Notes under the pieces: model-generated
What the model was told of the DNA's origin: nothing
Seen by the model: only the letters and a program-made list of their open reading frames with translations
The model's database searches: none
Source: Jaminaea rosea
Lineage: Eukaryota > Basidiomycota > Exobasidiomycetes > Microstromatales
Assembly (NCBI RefSeq): GCF_003144245.1
Contig: NW_020289979.1
Span: 744,001-808,000, forward strand
Direction of reading: 5' to 3'
DNA: 64,000 bases
In this document: one piece after another, positions 23,539 through 35,204 of the stretch
Position numbering within the stretch: the stretch's first letter is position 1
Layout: every line of letters starts with the position of its first letter
Position numbers and translations under genes: made by a program

Positions 23539-26370
23539 ATGGCAGCCCCGAATCAGGCAAACAAGCATGCCTTCCTGTCCATGGCCCCGCCGCCAAACTA
23601 CGTCGCCGGCTTGGGGCGAGGCGCATCAGGCTTCACCACTCGCTCCGACATTGGCCCAGCTCGACAGCAGAGGCCCGACGACAAGGGCAAGGCAAGGGCC
23701 GATGGTGAAGACGGCGATGGCGATGATGAAGGTGGAGCCGGCGGTGGTGAAGAGGGGCAATTTGACGACCGCGATCCAGAGAATGAGACGGGCTTGTTCG
23801 CGGGCGGCGTCTACGAGAAGGATGATGAGGAGGCGGATCGCATCTGGGAGGCAGTAGACAACAAGATGGACGAGAGGCGAAGAGACAAGCGCGAGGCGAA
23901 AGAGAGGGAAGAGATGGAAAAGCTGCGTGCAGAGAGACCAAAGATTCAAGCTCAATTCGCAGATCTGAAGCGCGGATTGGGCGCCATCTCGCAGGACGAG
24001 TGGGCTGCGCTGCCCGAACCAGGCAACTTGACGGGCAAGAAGAGGAAGAAGGCAGAGAAGCGCGAGGCCAGAGAGACTGGCAGAAGCTACGTCGTACCAG
24101 ATAGTGTCTTGCTGGGGGCCAGAGACCAGAACGCGACCGTCTCAGAGGATCAGACGGAGCAGGGAACAACAACGAGCCTCACCGAGATCGGAGAAGCACG
24201 CAACAAGGTCTTCTCCCATAACCTCGATCAAGCGGGGACTAAGACCTCGCTAGGTGGTACGGCATCTACCATCGATCCACAAGGCTACCTCACCTCCCTC
24301 TCCTCATTGCCGACGCAATCCACTGCAGAAATCGGCGACATCAAGCGCGCTCGTTCCCTCTACGACTCGCTCATCAAGACGAATCCCTCGCATGCACCCG
24401 GCTGGATCTCAGCAGCCCGTCTGGAGGAGAGAGCTGGCAAGATGGTCACAGCCCGCAAAATCATCGCCCAAGGCTGCGAGCATTGCGCCAAGAGCGAGGA
24501 CATTTGGCTGGAGAACGCGCGCCTGAATGGGCGAGACAACGGCAAAGTAGTGCTAGCTCAAGCTACGCAAGCGCTGCGCGGACAGAGCGTCAAGATCTGG
24601 CTAGCGGCTATGGATCTCGAGACGGATCCGGAGAGCAAGAAGCGGGTGTTGCGCAAGAGTCTGGAGTTCCTGCCCACGAGCGTGACGTTGTGGAAGAAGC
24701 TGGTCAGCCTGGAGTCAGATCCAGGGGCAGCCCGCGTCCTCCTTTCGGGCGCAGTTGGTGCCATTCCCTCTTCGGAGTCCCTCTGGCTTGCTCTTGCTCG
24801 CATCTCGACGCCGGACGAGGCCAAGCAAGTCCTCAACGAAGCACGCCGCAACATACCCACGTCACACGCAGTCTGGATCGCGGGTGCTCGCCTCACCGAG
24901 CAGACTAGCGAGGCAGCCACCGATGCGACGCAGAAGCAGCTCGACGGGCGTCTGGCGATGGCGGTGCGCTCTCTGACGAAAGCGGGGGCAGTCCTCTCGC
25001 GCGATCAATGGATGGAGGAAGCTCTACGCACTGAGTCGGAAGGCAGTCCGATGACAGCCACGGCCATCATCAATGCGACGCTCGACATAGGCATGGACGA
25101 CGACGAGGAGCGTCGCATCGTCTGGGTTCAGGACGCAGAAGCGGCCAAGGAGCGAGGCAACATCGCCGTGGCCCGCGCAATTGTCGCCTACACGCTGCGT
25201 CTCTTTCCTGACCGAGGCAGCGTCTGGCGCTTCGCCGTTGACCTCGAAAAGGAGCTCGCTGCCGCAGAAGGAGGGGACATTTCGTCACTCGAGGCATTGC
25301 TGGAGCGCGCCGTCTCTGCCGTACCGAAGAACGAGACTCTCTGGCTCATCTACGCCAAGTCCAAGTGGGAGCGAGGAGACGTTCCCGGTGCAAGACAGAT
25401 CCTCATTCGAGCATTCCAGCGCAATTTGGGGTCGGAGGACATCTCCCTCGCGGCTGCGAAGCTCGAGTTTGAGAATGGAGAGAAGAATGCGGCACGATCA
25501 CTGCTGGAGCGAGCAAGGGGGGAGGTGGGGTCAGCCCGCGTCTGGATCAAGAGCGCGGTCTTCGAGCGCGATGAGGGGCAGCATACGCGTGCGCTGGAAA
25601 TCGTCGTTGAGGGGCTGGCAAAGCACGATGGCGAACCCAAGCTCTGGCTCATGCGCGCGCAGCTTCTACAACATCCAAGCGTCAACGCCGACCCTGCCGC
25701 AGGGGTACGAGCAGCGCGCGACGCCCTCACAAAGGCGGTCAAATCCTGCCCACACAACGTCGACGTCTGGCTCGCCTCATCCCGACTTGAGGAGTCCGCC
25801 AACCTCACTATGCGCGCCCGTGCTGTCCTCGAGAAGGCTCGTCTATCCAACCCACGTAACGACTCCCTCTGGCTGGAATCCGCCCGCATAGAGGACCGAT
25901 CCGGCAACGCTGCAGAGTATCGTCGTCTCCTCTCTCGTGGCCTGCAGGAATGTCCGGCAAGTGGCAAGCTGTGGGCTGAGAGCATCTTTGCTGAGCCTCG
26001 CCCAACACGCAAGACGCGCAGTGCTGATGCGCTCAAGAAGACGGGCGACGATGCGCGCGTTCTCTGTGCGGTAGCGCAGCTGTTTTGGGTAGAGGGGAAG
26101 TACGAGAAAGCCAGGCAGTGGTTCGAGCGTAGCGTGCGGGCGGATGTCGCGTGGGGAGATGGTTATGCTTGGTGGCTGAAGTTTGAAAAGGAGCAGAGTG
26201 ACAGTAGCGAGGAGAAGAGACAGCAGATCGTGGAGGCTGCCTCGCGTAATGAAGCCAAGTACGGCGAGGTATTCCAGCAGGTGAACAAGAGCGAGGGGAG
26301 GCAGCGGGAGAAGTGGGGGATGGAGAAAGTGCTGGATGTCACCGCGCAGAAGCTCGTGCTCAAGAAGTGA
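23539..26370 (+). CDS. prp1: Pre-mRNA splicing factor PRP6/Prp1 (U4/U6.U5 tri-snRNP)
   Basis: A single-exon gene of 943 residues, close to the 900-945 usual for the family. The N-terminal PRP1 domain is clear (PPPNYVAGLGRGASGFTTRSDIG split over residues 18-40, then NETGLFAGGVYEKDDEEADRIW in two parts around residues 84-105). From about residue 260 it consists of HAT/TPR-type helical repeats (for example GWISAARLEERAG, VWLASSRLEESAN, LWLESARIEDRSGN). The protein bridges U5 and U4/U6 snRNPs in the tri-snRNP. The ATG at 23539 has a GCCATGG context; the few upstream codons in frame lack an ATG. Confidence 0.96.
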   Translation: MAAPNQANKHAFLSMAPPPNYVAGLGRGASGFTTRSDIGPARQQRPDDKGKARADGEDGDGDDEGGAGGGEEGQFDDRDPENETGLFAGGVYEKDDEEADRIWEAVDNKMDERRRDKREAKEREEMEKLRAERPKIQAQFADLKRGLGAISQDEWAALPEPGNLTGKKRKKAEKREARETGRSYVVPDSVLLGARDQNATVSEDQTEQGTTTSLTEIGEARNKVFSHNLDQAGTKTSLGGTASTIDPQGYLTSLSSLPTQSTAEIGDIKRARSLYDSLIKTNPSHAPGWISAARLEERAGKMVTARKIIAQGCEHCAKSEDIWLENARLNGRDNGKVVLAQATQALRGQSVKIWLAAMDLETDPESKKRVLRKSLEFLPTSVTLWKKLVSLESDPGAARVLLSGAVGAIPSSESLWLALARISTPDEAKQVLNEARRNIPTSHAVWIAGARLTEQTSEAATDATQKQLDGRLAMAVRSLTKAGAVLSRDQWMEEALRTESEGSPMTATAIINATLDIGMDDDEERRIVWVQDAEAAKERGNIAVARAIVAYTLRLFPDRGSVWRFAVDLEKELAAAEGGDISSLEALLERAVSAVPKNETLWLIYAKSKWERGDVPGARQILIRAFQRNLGSEDISLAAAKLEFENGEKNAARSLLERARGEVGSARVWIKSAVFERDEGQHTRALEIVVEGLAKHDGEPKLWLMRAQLLQHPSVNADPAAGVRAARDALTKAVKSCPHNVDVWLASSRLEESANLTMRARAVLEKARLSNPRNDSLWLESARIEDRSGNAAEYRRLLSRGLQECPASGKLWAESIFAEPRPTRKTRSADALKKTGDDARVLCAVAQLFWVEGKYEKARQWFERSVRADVAWGDGYAWWLKFEKEQSDSSEEKRQQIVEAASRNEAKYGEVFQQVNKSEGRQREKWGMEKVLDVTAQKLVLKK

Positions 26371-26591
26371 GGGCTGCGAGCTGCCGAGTCTCGATTCTCA
26401 ATCTGTATCATCATTGTAATGCCAACAGCGTCGACTCATCGTATGATGCCACACCACAAGCTCGGCCCAGTCATCGTCCCTCATGCTCCCCGTCGCGGCG
26501 TGACTCAGCGAGACACGCCCACGCTTTGTTTCGACCGGGAGGCTGGAAAGTAGGCCCAGCACAGAACTTCTTCGGGCGGTGCTACAAGAGC

Positions 26592-26705
26592 AAAAACATG
26601 TTTGATTGCCGTAGCAGCCTACTTTTCTGGTCTAGCGTGTCATCCTTTGTGCAGAGGCCATGCTACAGTATCTTCTCTGTATCGTCAAAAGGTCTTCTTT
26701 CGCCG
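26592..26705 (-). pseudogene. U6 snRNA-like copy, diverged, probably a pseudogene
   Basis: On the minus strand this matches the U6 gene at 39164 over its whole length, from the A-rich stretch before CGATACAGAGAAGAT to the 3' hairpin and a T5 run. Shared blocks include ACGATACAGAGAAGAT, TAGCATGGCC and a long identical 3' part from GATGACACGC to AAAAGTAGG. Differences are a 4-base insertion (ACTG) between ACAGAGA and the AGC triad, an extra A in the stem-loop region, C to T in the CCCC run, a weakened 3' hairpin, and no counterpart of the 5' UUCG hairpin. The flanks do not obviously match. It might still be transcribed. Confidence 0.75.
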
Positions 26706-27247
26706 AGCTGGGTCCAGGATCGATGGTCTTGAGATTCCGCTTCACGTCTTGGTCCAAGCCGTGCAGCTGCTGGAAATCCCATGGCCTCTCTCTGAACTTG
26801 GCAGTCCCTTAGGCGAGTGCTGCGAGTCTCGAGCACATTCTGAGCGAGGTCCTGACCATCGGTCGAGTAAAAGGGAGACACTGGATAATCCGAGACGAAT
26901 CGTGTCAGAGGCGTGGGGGTGACGGAGTCGATTGCAGCTCATGAAGTCACGAGAGTGGACTGAGATAGCCATTGCCTTTCTCCTAGCGCCGCGTGCTTGG
27001 ACAGCCAGGCTACGTGTATGAATCAAGGGGAGAGAGCGAAAGAAGAGAGGCAGGAGGCGTGGATGCTCATCATCGGGTAGGCGTAGAGGTCTGGACGGAG
27101 CTTTGTACCACTCTTAAGGCGGTAGCGTTCCACTTCTGCGACTCTTATCTCGGGGTCATTTAAGTCTCGCGTACGAGGTTCAGCGAAGTTTGACGACGGG
27201 TGTCGAGAAATGGCTGTCGAGGCGGTATGAGGCGAGATATGGGTTTC
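26706..27247. other. Intergenic stretch, nothing recognised
   Basis: Lies between the U6-like copy and the HNH-like relic. No domain-bearing frame and no clear RNA gene. Confidence 0.5.
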
Positions 27248-28975
27248 TCACCAGTCTATACCGATCTTGACGCCCAGAGCGAGCACCTTCGTGGTGTATC
27301 CGAGCGCGATCGCTCGAAATTGGCAGGCTCCGTCGCCCTCAACCTCCATCGTCGTTACGAGGTCATCGCCCGGAGCCGCCCCTATCCCAGAACCCACACA
27401 CCTCGATGTCATCTCCCTCCTACGCCGAGGAGTCTGCCTCATGAGTGCAGCAGGAGGGGGCCGCAGGAGAGCAACGATCAAAGAGGGCTCCAAGCGAATG
27501 TCGCCTTGCTGCAGCGCCAGTGAGCTTGGGTGCCCCTCTGTCGATGTAGGCGAAAACGCATCCGCCTCCTGATCGTCCTCTTCTTCCACCTCTGCCCCAA
27601 ACTCATCTCCCTCGCCTCCGCTGTCTTCTCCCCCCTCGTCCTCTGCCTCCAGCGCAGCCCAGTCCACCTCTCCACCCAGCCAGTCCTCGTAGGGCAGCTT
27701 GGTGCCCAGCGCAAGAGCTTCCTGCCCCATCCTCTCCACCACCTCCACGTCCTGGCGCTCCAATTGCGAGGCCTAGCCCTCGTCGTGGTTCTTGTTCCCG
27801 CTTAGACGATTCCACGCCCACTGGATACCCCTCAGATTGTCGGGGAAGTATCCACGGCGATTGTCTATGCGGTCGAACGATACCATTGGCATCGGAACCA
27901 CGCAGCCGTCCTCGCACATGAACAGGCCCGGCCCCACGCGACGAGACTTGAGGAGCTGGTATAGGTCCATCACGGTGATGGCAAAGTCCAGCCCACGCTT
28001 CGCCGCTCCCTGCCTGAGCGACCTCCAGCGCGTCTCCGACAGCTTGAGCATCATGCCGTGCTCGTGAGCGTTGATGGGCGGCGTCTAGATGGGCGGCAGG
28101 GGCACGCGGATCGTCCTTCCTGCCGAGTTGATCGAGGGAACGAAGAGGGCGCTGCGGTCTTGACGCCGCCACGAGAGATCGAAGCGCGAGACGAGCCGGC
28201 GAGCGACGGGCAGGGGGTACTCGGCCTTGATGATGTTGCATGCCACGCCGAGGACGTGGCAATTCTCAGAGCCGTAGTCGCGGCCAGGGACGATGCGGTC
28301 GGGAGATGCGTTGTGGGGCTCAAGAGCCCAGCATTCCTCTTGGTACTTTGTATTGAGTACCGTGCCGATGATGCAGTCTCCTGGGTATGCCACCCTGTTT
28401 GCCGGGTCCTCCGCTGTCCCTCCCACTGCGCCATCCAGCATGACTGAGTCGTCCGCCGCGCCGTTGTCCGACGAGGCGCTCGAAGCGCCATCGTCGTCGC
28501 CAGTTCCCGCCTCGTCGTCACAGCTTGAAGACCGTCTATTAACTTGTGAGCGTCGCTGGTGGTTCGGATGCTGGGCCTCAAACGACGGTACCAGGCTCCT
28601 CGTCCTCATTTTGCACCACGAGAGCTTGGTGCACTCGGGCATGGGCTAGCTCTACGTTGGCGCGGCAAAAAGCACGGTATTGATTTCTCGCTGCCGGATT
28701 TCTTGCCGTCTCAGTCTCTGCAAAAGCCCTGACAGGACCGACGCCTGTATTCCTGTGCTCGTTGTATGCCAGGTACGGGAGATCCAGGGTCCATGGCGAG
28801 GGAACGAAGGGGATCTGATGAGGCTCGAGGAGGAGGGTATCGCTGGGCAGCTCGGCCAGGAAGCGATTGAACCAGTTGAGCCAGCCCATGATGACGACAA
28901 ATTTGTCCTTGGCCTCGTGCTGCTTGGAAATCCAGCTCGAGCCAGATGCGAGAGAGGAGGAGGGGAGCTACGATG
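27248..28975 (-). pseudogene. Broken HNH-nuclease-like gene of unknown family
   Basis: One minus-strand frame runs for ~1.4 kb from 28642 to 27248 and is interrupted by two in-frame TAG codons. A further coding-looking segment lies upstream in another frame (28578-28889; begins MGWLNWFNRFLAELPSD), and its join to the main frame is unresolved. The main frame has two similar blocks: ASPDRIVPGRDYGSENCHVL, followed by NIIKAEYPL, and SFDRIDNRRGYFPDNLRGIQ, followed by NRLSGNK. The pattern D-R-I-x(4-5)-G/D-Y-x-x-(D/E)-N is typical of HNH/McrA-like nucleases (DRIDnskGYtxdNv). The C-terminal part is acidic. Whether it descends from a host gene or a mobile element is not clear from this copy. Confidence 0.55.
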
Positions 28976-30707
28976 TTGCGGCAGCGTCACCTTCGTCTCC
29001 ATCATCGTCTGCCATTGCCCAGGAGCGGATCGTGATCATCGGCGGAGGAGGAGGACTGGCCAAGGACGAGCCTCGTTTGCTTCGGCGACTCTGAAGCTAC
29101 GGGTCGTAGTCATTGTCGTGAGTAGATGGCAGCGTCGTATCTCAGCTCCTTGATGCCGCTCAGCGCCAGTGGATCTTCCATGACCTTATGAGCGCCACTG
29201 GATTGGACGCTAGCCTTGAAGCGACGGTGGCGCCGTCCCAAGGCTCTGTGGTTGTTGGTTCTCCCTTGCTGTTTGAACGAGAAAGGGTCCACCCCCGCGA
29301 CGAGGACGCCACCACAGAAGGGGGCAAAGTGAGGTGGTCAGGTGGTGATGATGCACCGTGGCCTGCACCATGTCTGGTAGCGAGCGGTAAAGAAGGAGGA
29401 AGATAGAGGTGAGCGCGAGGAGCATGATGATCAATGGTTGCCACGAAGGGGCTGCGCACCTATGGTCAGGCTTGGGGTAAATCCTTTGCACACGACTTGG
29501 GTGATGACCGGTACGAGCAGGCCTGCCTGGTCGGTGTTGACCTCCTCCGCGAGGTTGATGAATGATGAGATGAGATGTGGCTGGCGTTCTTGACGAGGAG
29601 GCCTGGTGTTGAAGTCGGATAGTGCTCGACGAGTGGTGGCCAAGAATCAACGGGTGGGCGGATGCTGGCCGGCGAGGGCCAGTGGTGTTAGTAGTAGAAG
29701 GTAACGGTAGCGGCGGGCAGTGGTGGACGAGGATGAAGATGGGCTGCTGGCAGCTGAGGCACGACGTTGAACTGAGCGAGGCTCGTCTTGGTGCGCGAGG
29801 CTAAAGGTGGGTGCGGCGGGTCTGGGGGCGCTCAAGGTGGAAGGGGGAGCTGCTGTTAAGAGGGGATGGAGAGAAAGCAAGAAGTGGGCGAAGCGGCGAG
29901 GCTCTCTTATAGCCCACTCGCTGACCTTGTCTCTGCTGAGCAGTGGTTCCACGTCGCACCTCATCGGCTCATTATCCACCCGCTCCTTTGCACCTCGTTC
30001 GCTGCCGACCTCGAGGTGGGAGTGGGCTGAACGCGAAGCTGAATGCCGCCTGCCCACCTCCGTCCACTGTGTGCGGGGCGTCACGTCGCACTGTCCTGCC
30101 GCTGATGATGAGCTGGTGCACAGCCCAGCTCGTAATGTTGCGAGTGGTAGGAAAGGGTGAGCCGCCGCGATTCTTGGGGCCAAAGGGTCGGCTATCTGTG
30201 ACGGTAGCGGGAGCGGCAACGCGGTGGGGCGGCCGCTCGCTCGTTGACGTAAGGCAAGGTGGACGGGGGATGAGTAGCAAAACGAGCGAGATACGGGTGC
30301 GAGAGCGAACACGATGAGCGACGACGAGTACCGATCTCAGGCGGTAAGCCAAATCGCGCAGCAAATGCCTGCCTCGTCGGGCAGCCAAGGCTGTATCGTA
30401 GCGTTGAAGCCGTCGCTCGTTGTAGCCAACGGAGACCAATCGTAGTGGAAGGGCCGGCTGGAGAATGGTGAATGTAGCAGCGCAAGGGTCACAGAGCAAA
30501 GTGAAACATCATCAGCTCTCCAGTCTCGTTGGGAGGGTTGCCCGTCACACATCACACCGCTTCGCCCACTCCTTCGCTCGCCGGCGTCGTTGCGATCTGG
30601 ATGTCAAGTGAAATTGTACAATTTCTCAGCCCGCCGCTTGACCCATCAATGAAGCGTAGCGCACAGGTGGTAGAGAGAAACATGAGGACCGTAGTGAGGC
30701 TGCCCGC
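28976..30707. other. Gene-poor stretch upstream of the HNH-like relic
   Basis: Frames up to 221 codons occur on the minus strand but are Ala/Pro/Ser/Arg-rich, overlap others and have no domain. The first few hundred bases may belong to the relic gene's original 5' part. Nothing else is supported. Confidence 0.45.
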
Positions 30708-31695
30708 TTAGGCCTCGACGGCACGGACGCGAGCCTCAGCGTTGGTGACCTTGACGCCGAGAACCTTGGCCCTGTGAGCGCGAAGGACGGAATGGAGAGG
30801 CGATCAGCGATGATGCTCGATGTGGACGGTGGAAGACGAGTGTAAGGAGAGTCCTGAAGCCTGCCCTGCTTCCCTCTCCCTGGTCCCTGCTGCGATTGTC
30901 CAGCAGCCAGGGAGCAGTACGCCGTGAAGTGTTGGTCTGCTCGAGTCATGAAGCAACGCTGTTCCCTTGCTATCCCGCTCTTCCTCTGTCACCTTCTCGC
31001 GCACGCCCTGCATGAATATCTCGCATTGCCTTCTTCCATCTGGGGTTGCGGATACTCACTTCTCGAGGATAGCGATGCGCTTCTTCGAAGAGACGTTGGA
31101 GGCGATCTCAGCGGCGAAGGTGTTGTTGTGCCTGTGAGTGAGGAGAAAGAGGGGGGTCAAGGGTCAATTCTCCTGTCGTAGAACATTGGATGCAGAATCG
31201 AAGACGACCCAACCCTCCAGCAGTCCTTCGCCTGTCCATCGTCTCCACCCGTCAAGCTCTGCCGGCCCCTTCAAGTCTGCAGAGGATGACGACAATCTCG
31301 ATACAAGCTCGGTGCTGCTGATCTCTACGAGTTGCACGTAGAGCCTATCGAGCTGTCTCCTCCATCTCAACGCAACCTCCTTCCTTCAAATGAGCTGTCT
31401 CATCCCATCCCCCTCCCCTCGACCCTCGCATCTCTGGCTCGAATACCCACATGAGGAGCATGTCGACATCCCTCGGGTTGGAGACGACGAAACGACGGAG
31501 TCCGTTGGGCATCATGTGGCGAGTCTTCTTGTTTGAACCGTAGCCAATGGAGCACATGGGAGTCCTCGAGCGGAAACGACGACGGACGGCCGAGTCGATA
31601 CCGCGAGGCTTCCTCCAGCTCTCTCCGACACGCTTGTAGCGGTCAGAGTGGTGGCGCTTGAACTTCTGCGTGCGCTTCTTGACGATGGTGACCAT
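30708..31695 (-). CDS. rpl32: 60S ribosomal protein eL32
   Basis: Exons on the minus strand 31695-31451, 31131-31060 and 30771-30708 give 126 residues. The donor of intron 1 is set at GTGGGT so that the conserved LLMHNN sequence is restored across the join. Family landmarks: [20 protein letters not shown] in exon 1, [53 protein letters not shown], and an end near [10 protein letters not shown]. Both introns are long for this window (about 319 and 288 nt), as is common in ribosomal-protein genes; I looked for box C/D snoRNA motifs in them and saw no convincing set. It diverges from the uL13 gene. Confidence 0.97.
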
Positions 31696-32271
31696 TGTTG
31701 ATGAGGAAGGGGGGGTTGGGGGTTGGTGGTGGTGAGAAGCTGCGATTCGAGGCTGGCCGTCGAAGTCGTCGAGCGAGTCGAGTTTGCCTTGAGCGACGAG
31801 CCTGAGCTTGCTTGAGTGCTCTCGTGGCTCCCGCTCGTCCGCCCTGCCAAATTCTCGGCCGCGCCGTTCCGAGACGATTGCGGCGCAGCGACATCGTCGG
31901 GCTGAGGCAAACCGGAGGTCAACCCGGCCGAGCCTCTCGCCCTCTTTCGAACGGGGCGGGCTTGGACGAGACGAGTGAGGGAGCGAGGCCAGGGCCAGAG
32001 CCACAGAGTGAGTGGGAGGCAGCGGCAGCGGCGGACGACGACTGTGAGCGAGAACCTCGAATTCTTCGTCCTATCCTCTCATCCATCCTCGTCGCAAGGA
32101 CTTCCTCAAGAGGTGCGTTCGCGCTGCGGGAGACACAGGTAGACTTTGCGCGAGTACTAACATCTTGCCTTTCTTGCCATTCTGATTCGACCCTCCTTGG
32201 ACCTTCTCGGACCTCTTCTTCCTCGTCTCTCGCTGCACCTCTGCGTCTCTCTTCAACGTTGACAGACAACC
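31696..32271. promoter_or_regulatory. Divergent promoter of two ribosomal-protein genes
   Basis: 576 bases separate the start codons of eL32 (minus) and uL13 (plus), so one region probably drives both in step. A pyrimidine-rich stretch (about 32160-32270) precedes the uL13 start. Long frames across it are Arg/Ser-rich shadows. Confidence 0.65.
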
Positions 32272-33402
32272 ATGGTCCAGCAATCCACCCCCATCGTGAG
32301 CATCAGTGCAGAGCAGCACGATCGAAGGAAGACAGCGTGGGACTACAGAGAGGGGGCATGGGAGAAAGGGAGGAGAGAAGTCGAGGGGCGAGAGGGATTG
32401 GGCTCGAAGGGCGTCATATACCCCCGAAACAATCGCTACTTTGATGGTCATGGCAGTCGAGGTCTAGCTGGCGGCTGCGCAGAGCACCATGAGCGCACAG
32501 CATTCGGTGCTGGTCATTGCGTCTGCTGGCAACGTCGCCCTGCTCAGTCGAGGACAAGGCGGGCGCCATTCGATGCAGCAGGATGGTTGCGTGAGGAGGG
32601 TAGTGTCACCAGGAGAGGCAGAGAGAGGCAGAGAATGAAGGCGAAACTGGGCATCTCTCCTTGCGCTCGACAGCTTTCAACATCACTCCGCTCTCGAGTT
32701 CAGTCAGGCTGATCTTTTGCCCCCATCCACCCCCTCACAGCTCGTCGACGGCAAGGGTCACCTCCTCGGTCGTCTGGCCTCGATCCTGGCCAAGGAGATC
32801 CTCTCCGGCCAGAAGGTCACCGTCGTCCGTTGCGAGGAGATCAACGTCTCGGGCTCCTTCTTCCGCAACAAGGTGAGCGATGGGCGCGAAGATTCTACTG
32901 CGATCGACTTACTCACACCTCGTCACCCCTCACCCCACACCCGCAGCTGAAGATGCACGCCTACCTTCACAAGCGTCACGTCGTCAAGCCGAGCCGCAGC
33001 GGTCCCTTCCACTTCCGCGCCCCCTCGCGCGTCCTCTACAAGGCTATCCGCGGCATGGTCCCCCACAAGACTGCCCGCGGTGCCGCCGCCCTTGAGCGCC
33101 TGAAGCTCTACGAGGGCGTGCCTCCCCCGTATGACCGCAAGAAGAAGATGGTCATCCCCGCTGCTCTCCGTGTGCTCCGTCTCAAGCCTGGCCGCAAGTA
33201 CGCCACGCTCAAGCGCATCTCGCACGAGGTCGGATGGAACCACCAGGCTACCGTTGACAAGCTCGAGGAGAAGAGGAAGATCAAGGCGCAGGCCTACAAC
33301 GAGCGTCGCGTCGCTTCGATCAAGAAGCGTGCCAACGCTACCAGCTCGGCAGGGTCGGCCGTTGCGCCCCTCAACGAGAAGCTGGCCGTCTACGGTCTCT
33401 AA
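32272..33402 (+). CDS. rpl16: 60S ribosomal protein uL13 (L13a/L16)
   Basis: Exons 32272-32295, 32741-32872 and 32947-33402 give 203 residues, the usual size. Exon 1 holds only eight codons before a 445-nt intron. Landmarks: [78 protein letters not shown] and the basic C-terminal helix ([11 protein letters not shown]). All introns are GT-AG in phase 0. Confidence 0.97.
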
Positions 33403-33793
33403 GCGGGCGTACCAGCGCCGGCTCTGCTTCTTGGGTCGTTGATGTTCATTGCGCTTCGGTCTTCATCTCTACACCCCCATGTACTTTCTTGACACCCCAT
33501 GAGGGGCGGGGCCACACCCTTCCTCTCACCATCTGACCTGCAATGACCACGACGAGGTTCTCTAGCGTTGAGTGTGTGACTGTGGCCGATGTGTGATCGT
33601 CTCGTCGACGCTGACCACGTGGTGCTGTCTTCAAGCTCGGCCAATTCGACGACTGCCGATCGGCGAAGTGAGCGAGGCTCCGCTGGTGGAGGCAGCTTGA
33701 GCTGCATTCGCTGGTTCCTGACGGCAAACCTCGCCAGGAAGAACCCTGAAGAGGGCGGCCTCTTTTCTCTTTGCCTTTCGACCACCACCAAGC
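33403..33793. other. Intergenic region between uL13 and the SDR gene
   Basis: About 390 bases; presumably the uL13 terminator and the SDR promoter. No other feature seen. Confidence 0.5.
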
Positions 33794-34970
33794 ATGTCGT
33801 CAATGATGCAGTCCAGCATTCGTAATGCTGCCCGCAGCGCCCTTGTAGGGCGAAGTGGCAACGCTCTGCCCCGCATGGCTGCCAGCTATGGGCGCGTCTC
33901 CGCCTTCTCGACTTCCTCCCACGTCCTTGCAGGCAAGAAGAGCGCCAACGCCATTGACGAGAGCGAACGTCGCACCTTCCCATCCTCTTCCAATTTGCCC
34001 CCCGCCGGCGAGTCCAAAGGCCCCGAGTACATTCAAGGCGATGAAGGCTCCCACGGAGCTCGCACGCTCAAGTCCTTTTCTATGGCGGGGAAAGTCTGCG
34101 TCGTCACCGGAGGAGCTCGTGGGCTGGGCAATTTGATGGCTCGTGCTCTTGTTGAGTCTGGATGCGACAAGCTCGCGATCCTCGACTTGGACCAGGACGA
34201 TGCCTCTGGCTCTGCAAAGGCGATGACGGAGTGGATTGAAGGGGAGGAGGGGGGAGGTGTCAAGGCGGGGACAGTGGACATTAGGGGATTCAAGTGCGAT
34301 GTCAGTAATGAAGACAGCGTCAAGAAGGCCTTTGAGGAGGTCAAGAGTGCTTTTGGAGCCCCTACTACGGTCGTCAATTCGGCGGGAATCGTGGAGAATT
34401 TCCCAGCGCTCGAGTACCCGACAGACAGGCTGCAGAAGGTGAGGCAGGAGCGAGAGCGATGGTCGCGGAGTCGTGGCCGCACGCTGACAGTCTGAACATC
34501 GTCTCACCACCCCCGCCCAGCTCTACGCTATCAACGTCTTTGGCTCGCACTACGTCTCTCGCGAGGCAGCCAAGCACATGATCTCTTCCTCGATCACGGG
34601 CGGGTCCATCATCCTCGTCGCCTCAATGTCCGGCTCGATTGTGAACATCCCGCAACCGCAAGCCCCTTACAACGCCAGCAAGGCAGCGGTCAAGCACCTT
34701 GGAGCCTGCCTGGCCGTCGAGTGGGCCAAGCACGGTATCCGCGTCAACACTCTCAGCCCAGGCTACATGCTGACTAGCTTGACGCAGCAGATGTTCGACA
34801 GGAATGCTGAGGGGAAGCAGCTCAGGAAGACGTGGGAGGGAATGATCCCAATGGGCAAGATGGGGATGCCGGAGGATCTCAAGGGGGCTGCCGTCTACTT
34901 GGCGAGTGATGCGAGTCGATACACGACGGGGAGCGACCTCATTGTGGATGGCGGCTACACATCGACGTAA
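33794..34970 (+). CDS. Short-chain dehydrogenase/reductase, likely mitochondrial
   Basis: Two exons (33794-34438, 34521-34970) give 364 residues. Residues 1-~50 are rich in Arg, Ser and Ala with almost no acids (SSIRNAARSALVGRSGNALP), which fits a mitochondrial presequence. The classical SDR core follows: cofactor motif VVTGGARGLG near residue 102, NSAGIV in the position of NNAG, catalytic Ser in VASMSGS, YNASK as the YxxxK motif, and a PGYMLTSLTQ segment. The end DLIVDGGYTST is typical. Substrate is not determined; polyol dehydrogenases (arabinitol, mannitol) of fungi share this layout. It is convergent with the zinc-transporter gene 234 bases away. Confidence 0.9.
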
Positions 34971-35204
34971 GCGCGCGCGCGAGAAATGAAACCACTCCTG
35001 TTGAAGGCCCCCATTTGACGATTCGATCTGTGTAAGATTAGCAACGCGCGCAGGAGCACCTAGCGAGCAAAAGGACCAAGAGAGAAATGAAAGATGATGA
35101 AGTGGACTGGTCGCCCGTACCGCGCTTCAGTGCGACCAGCATGCTACATGTTCTGCGATACCGAGATCTAGTCGGCAGCAATGCACGCACACACGCGCGC
35201 CGCT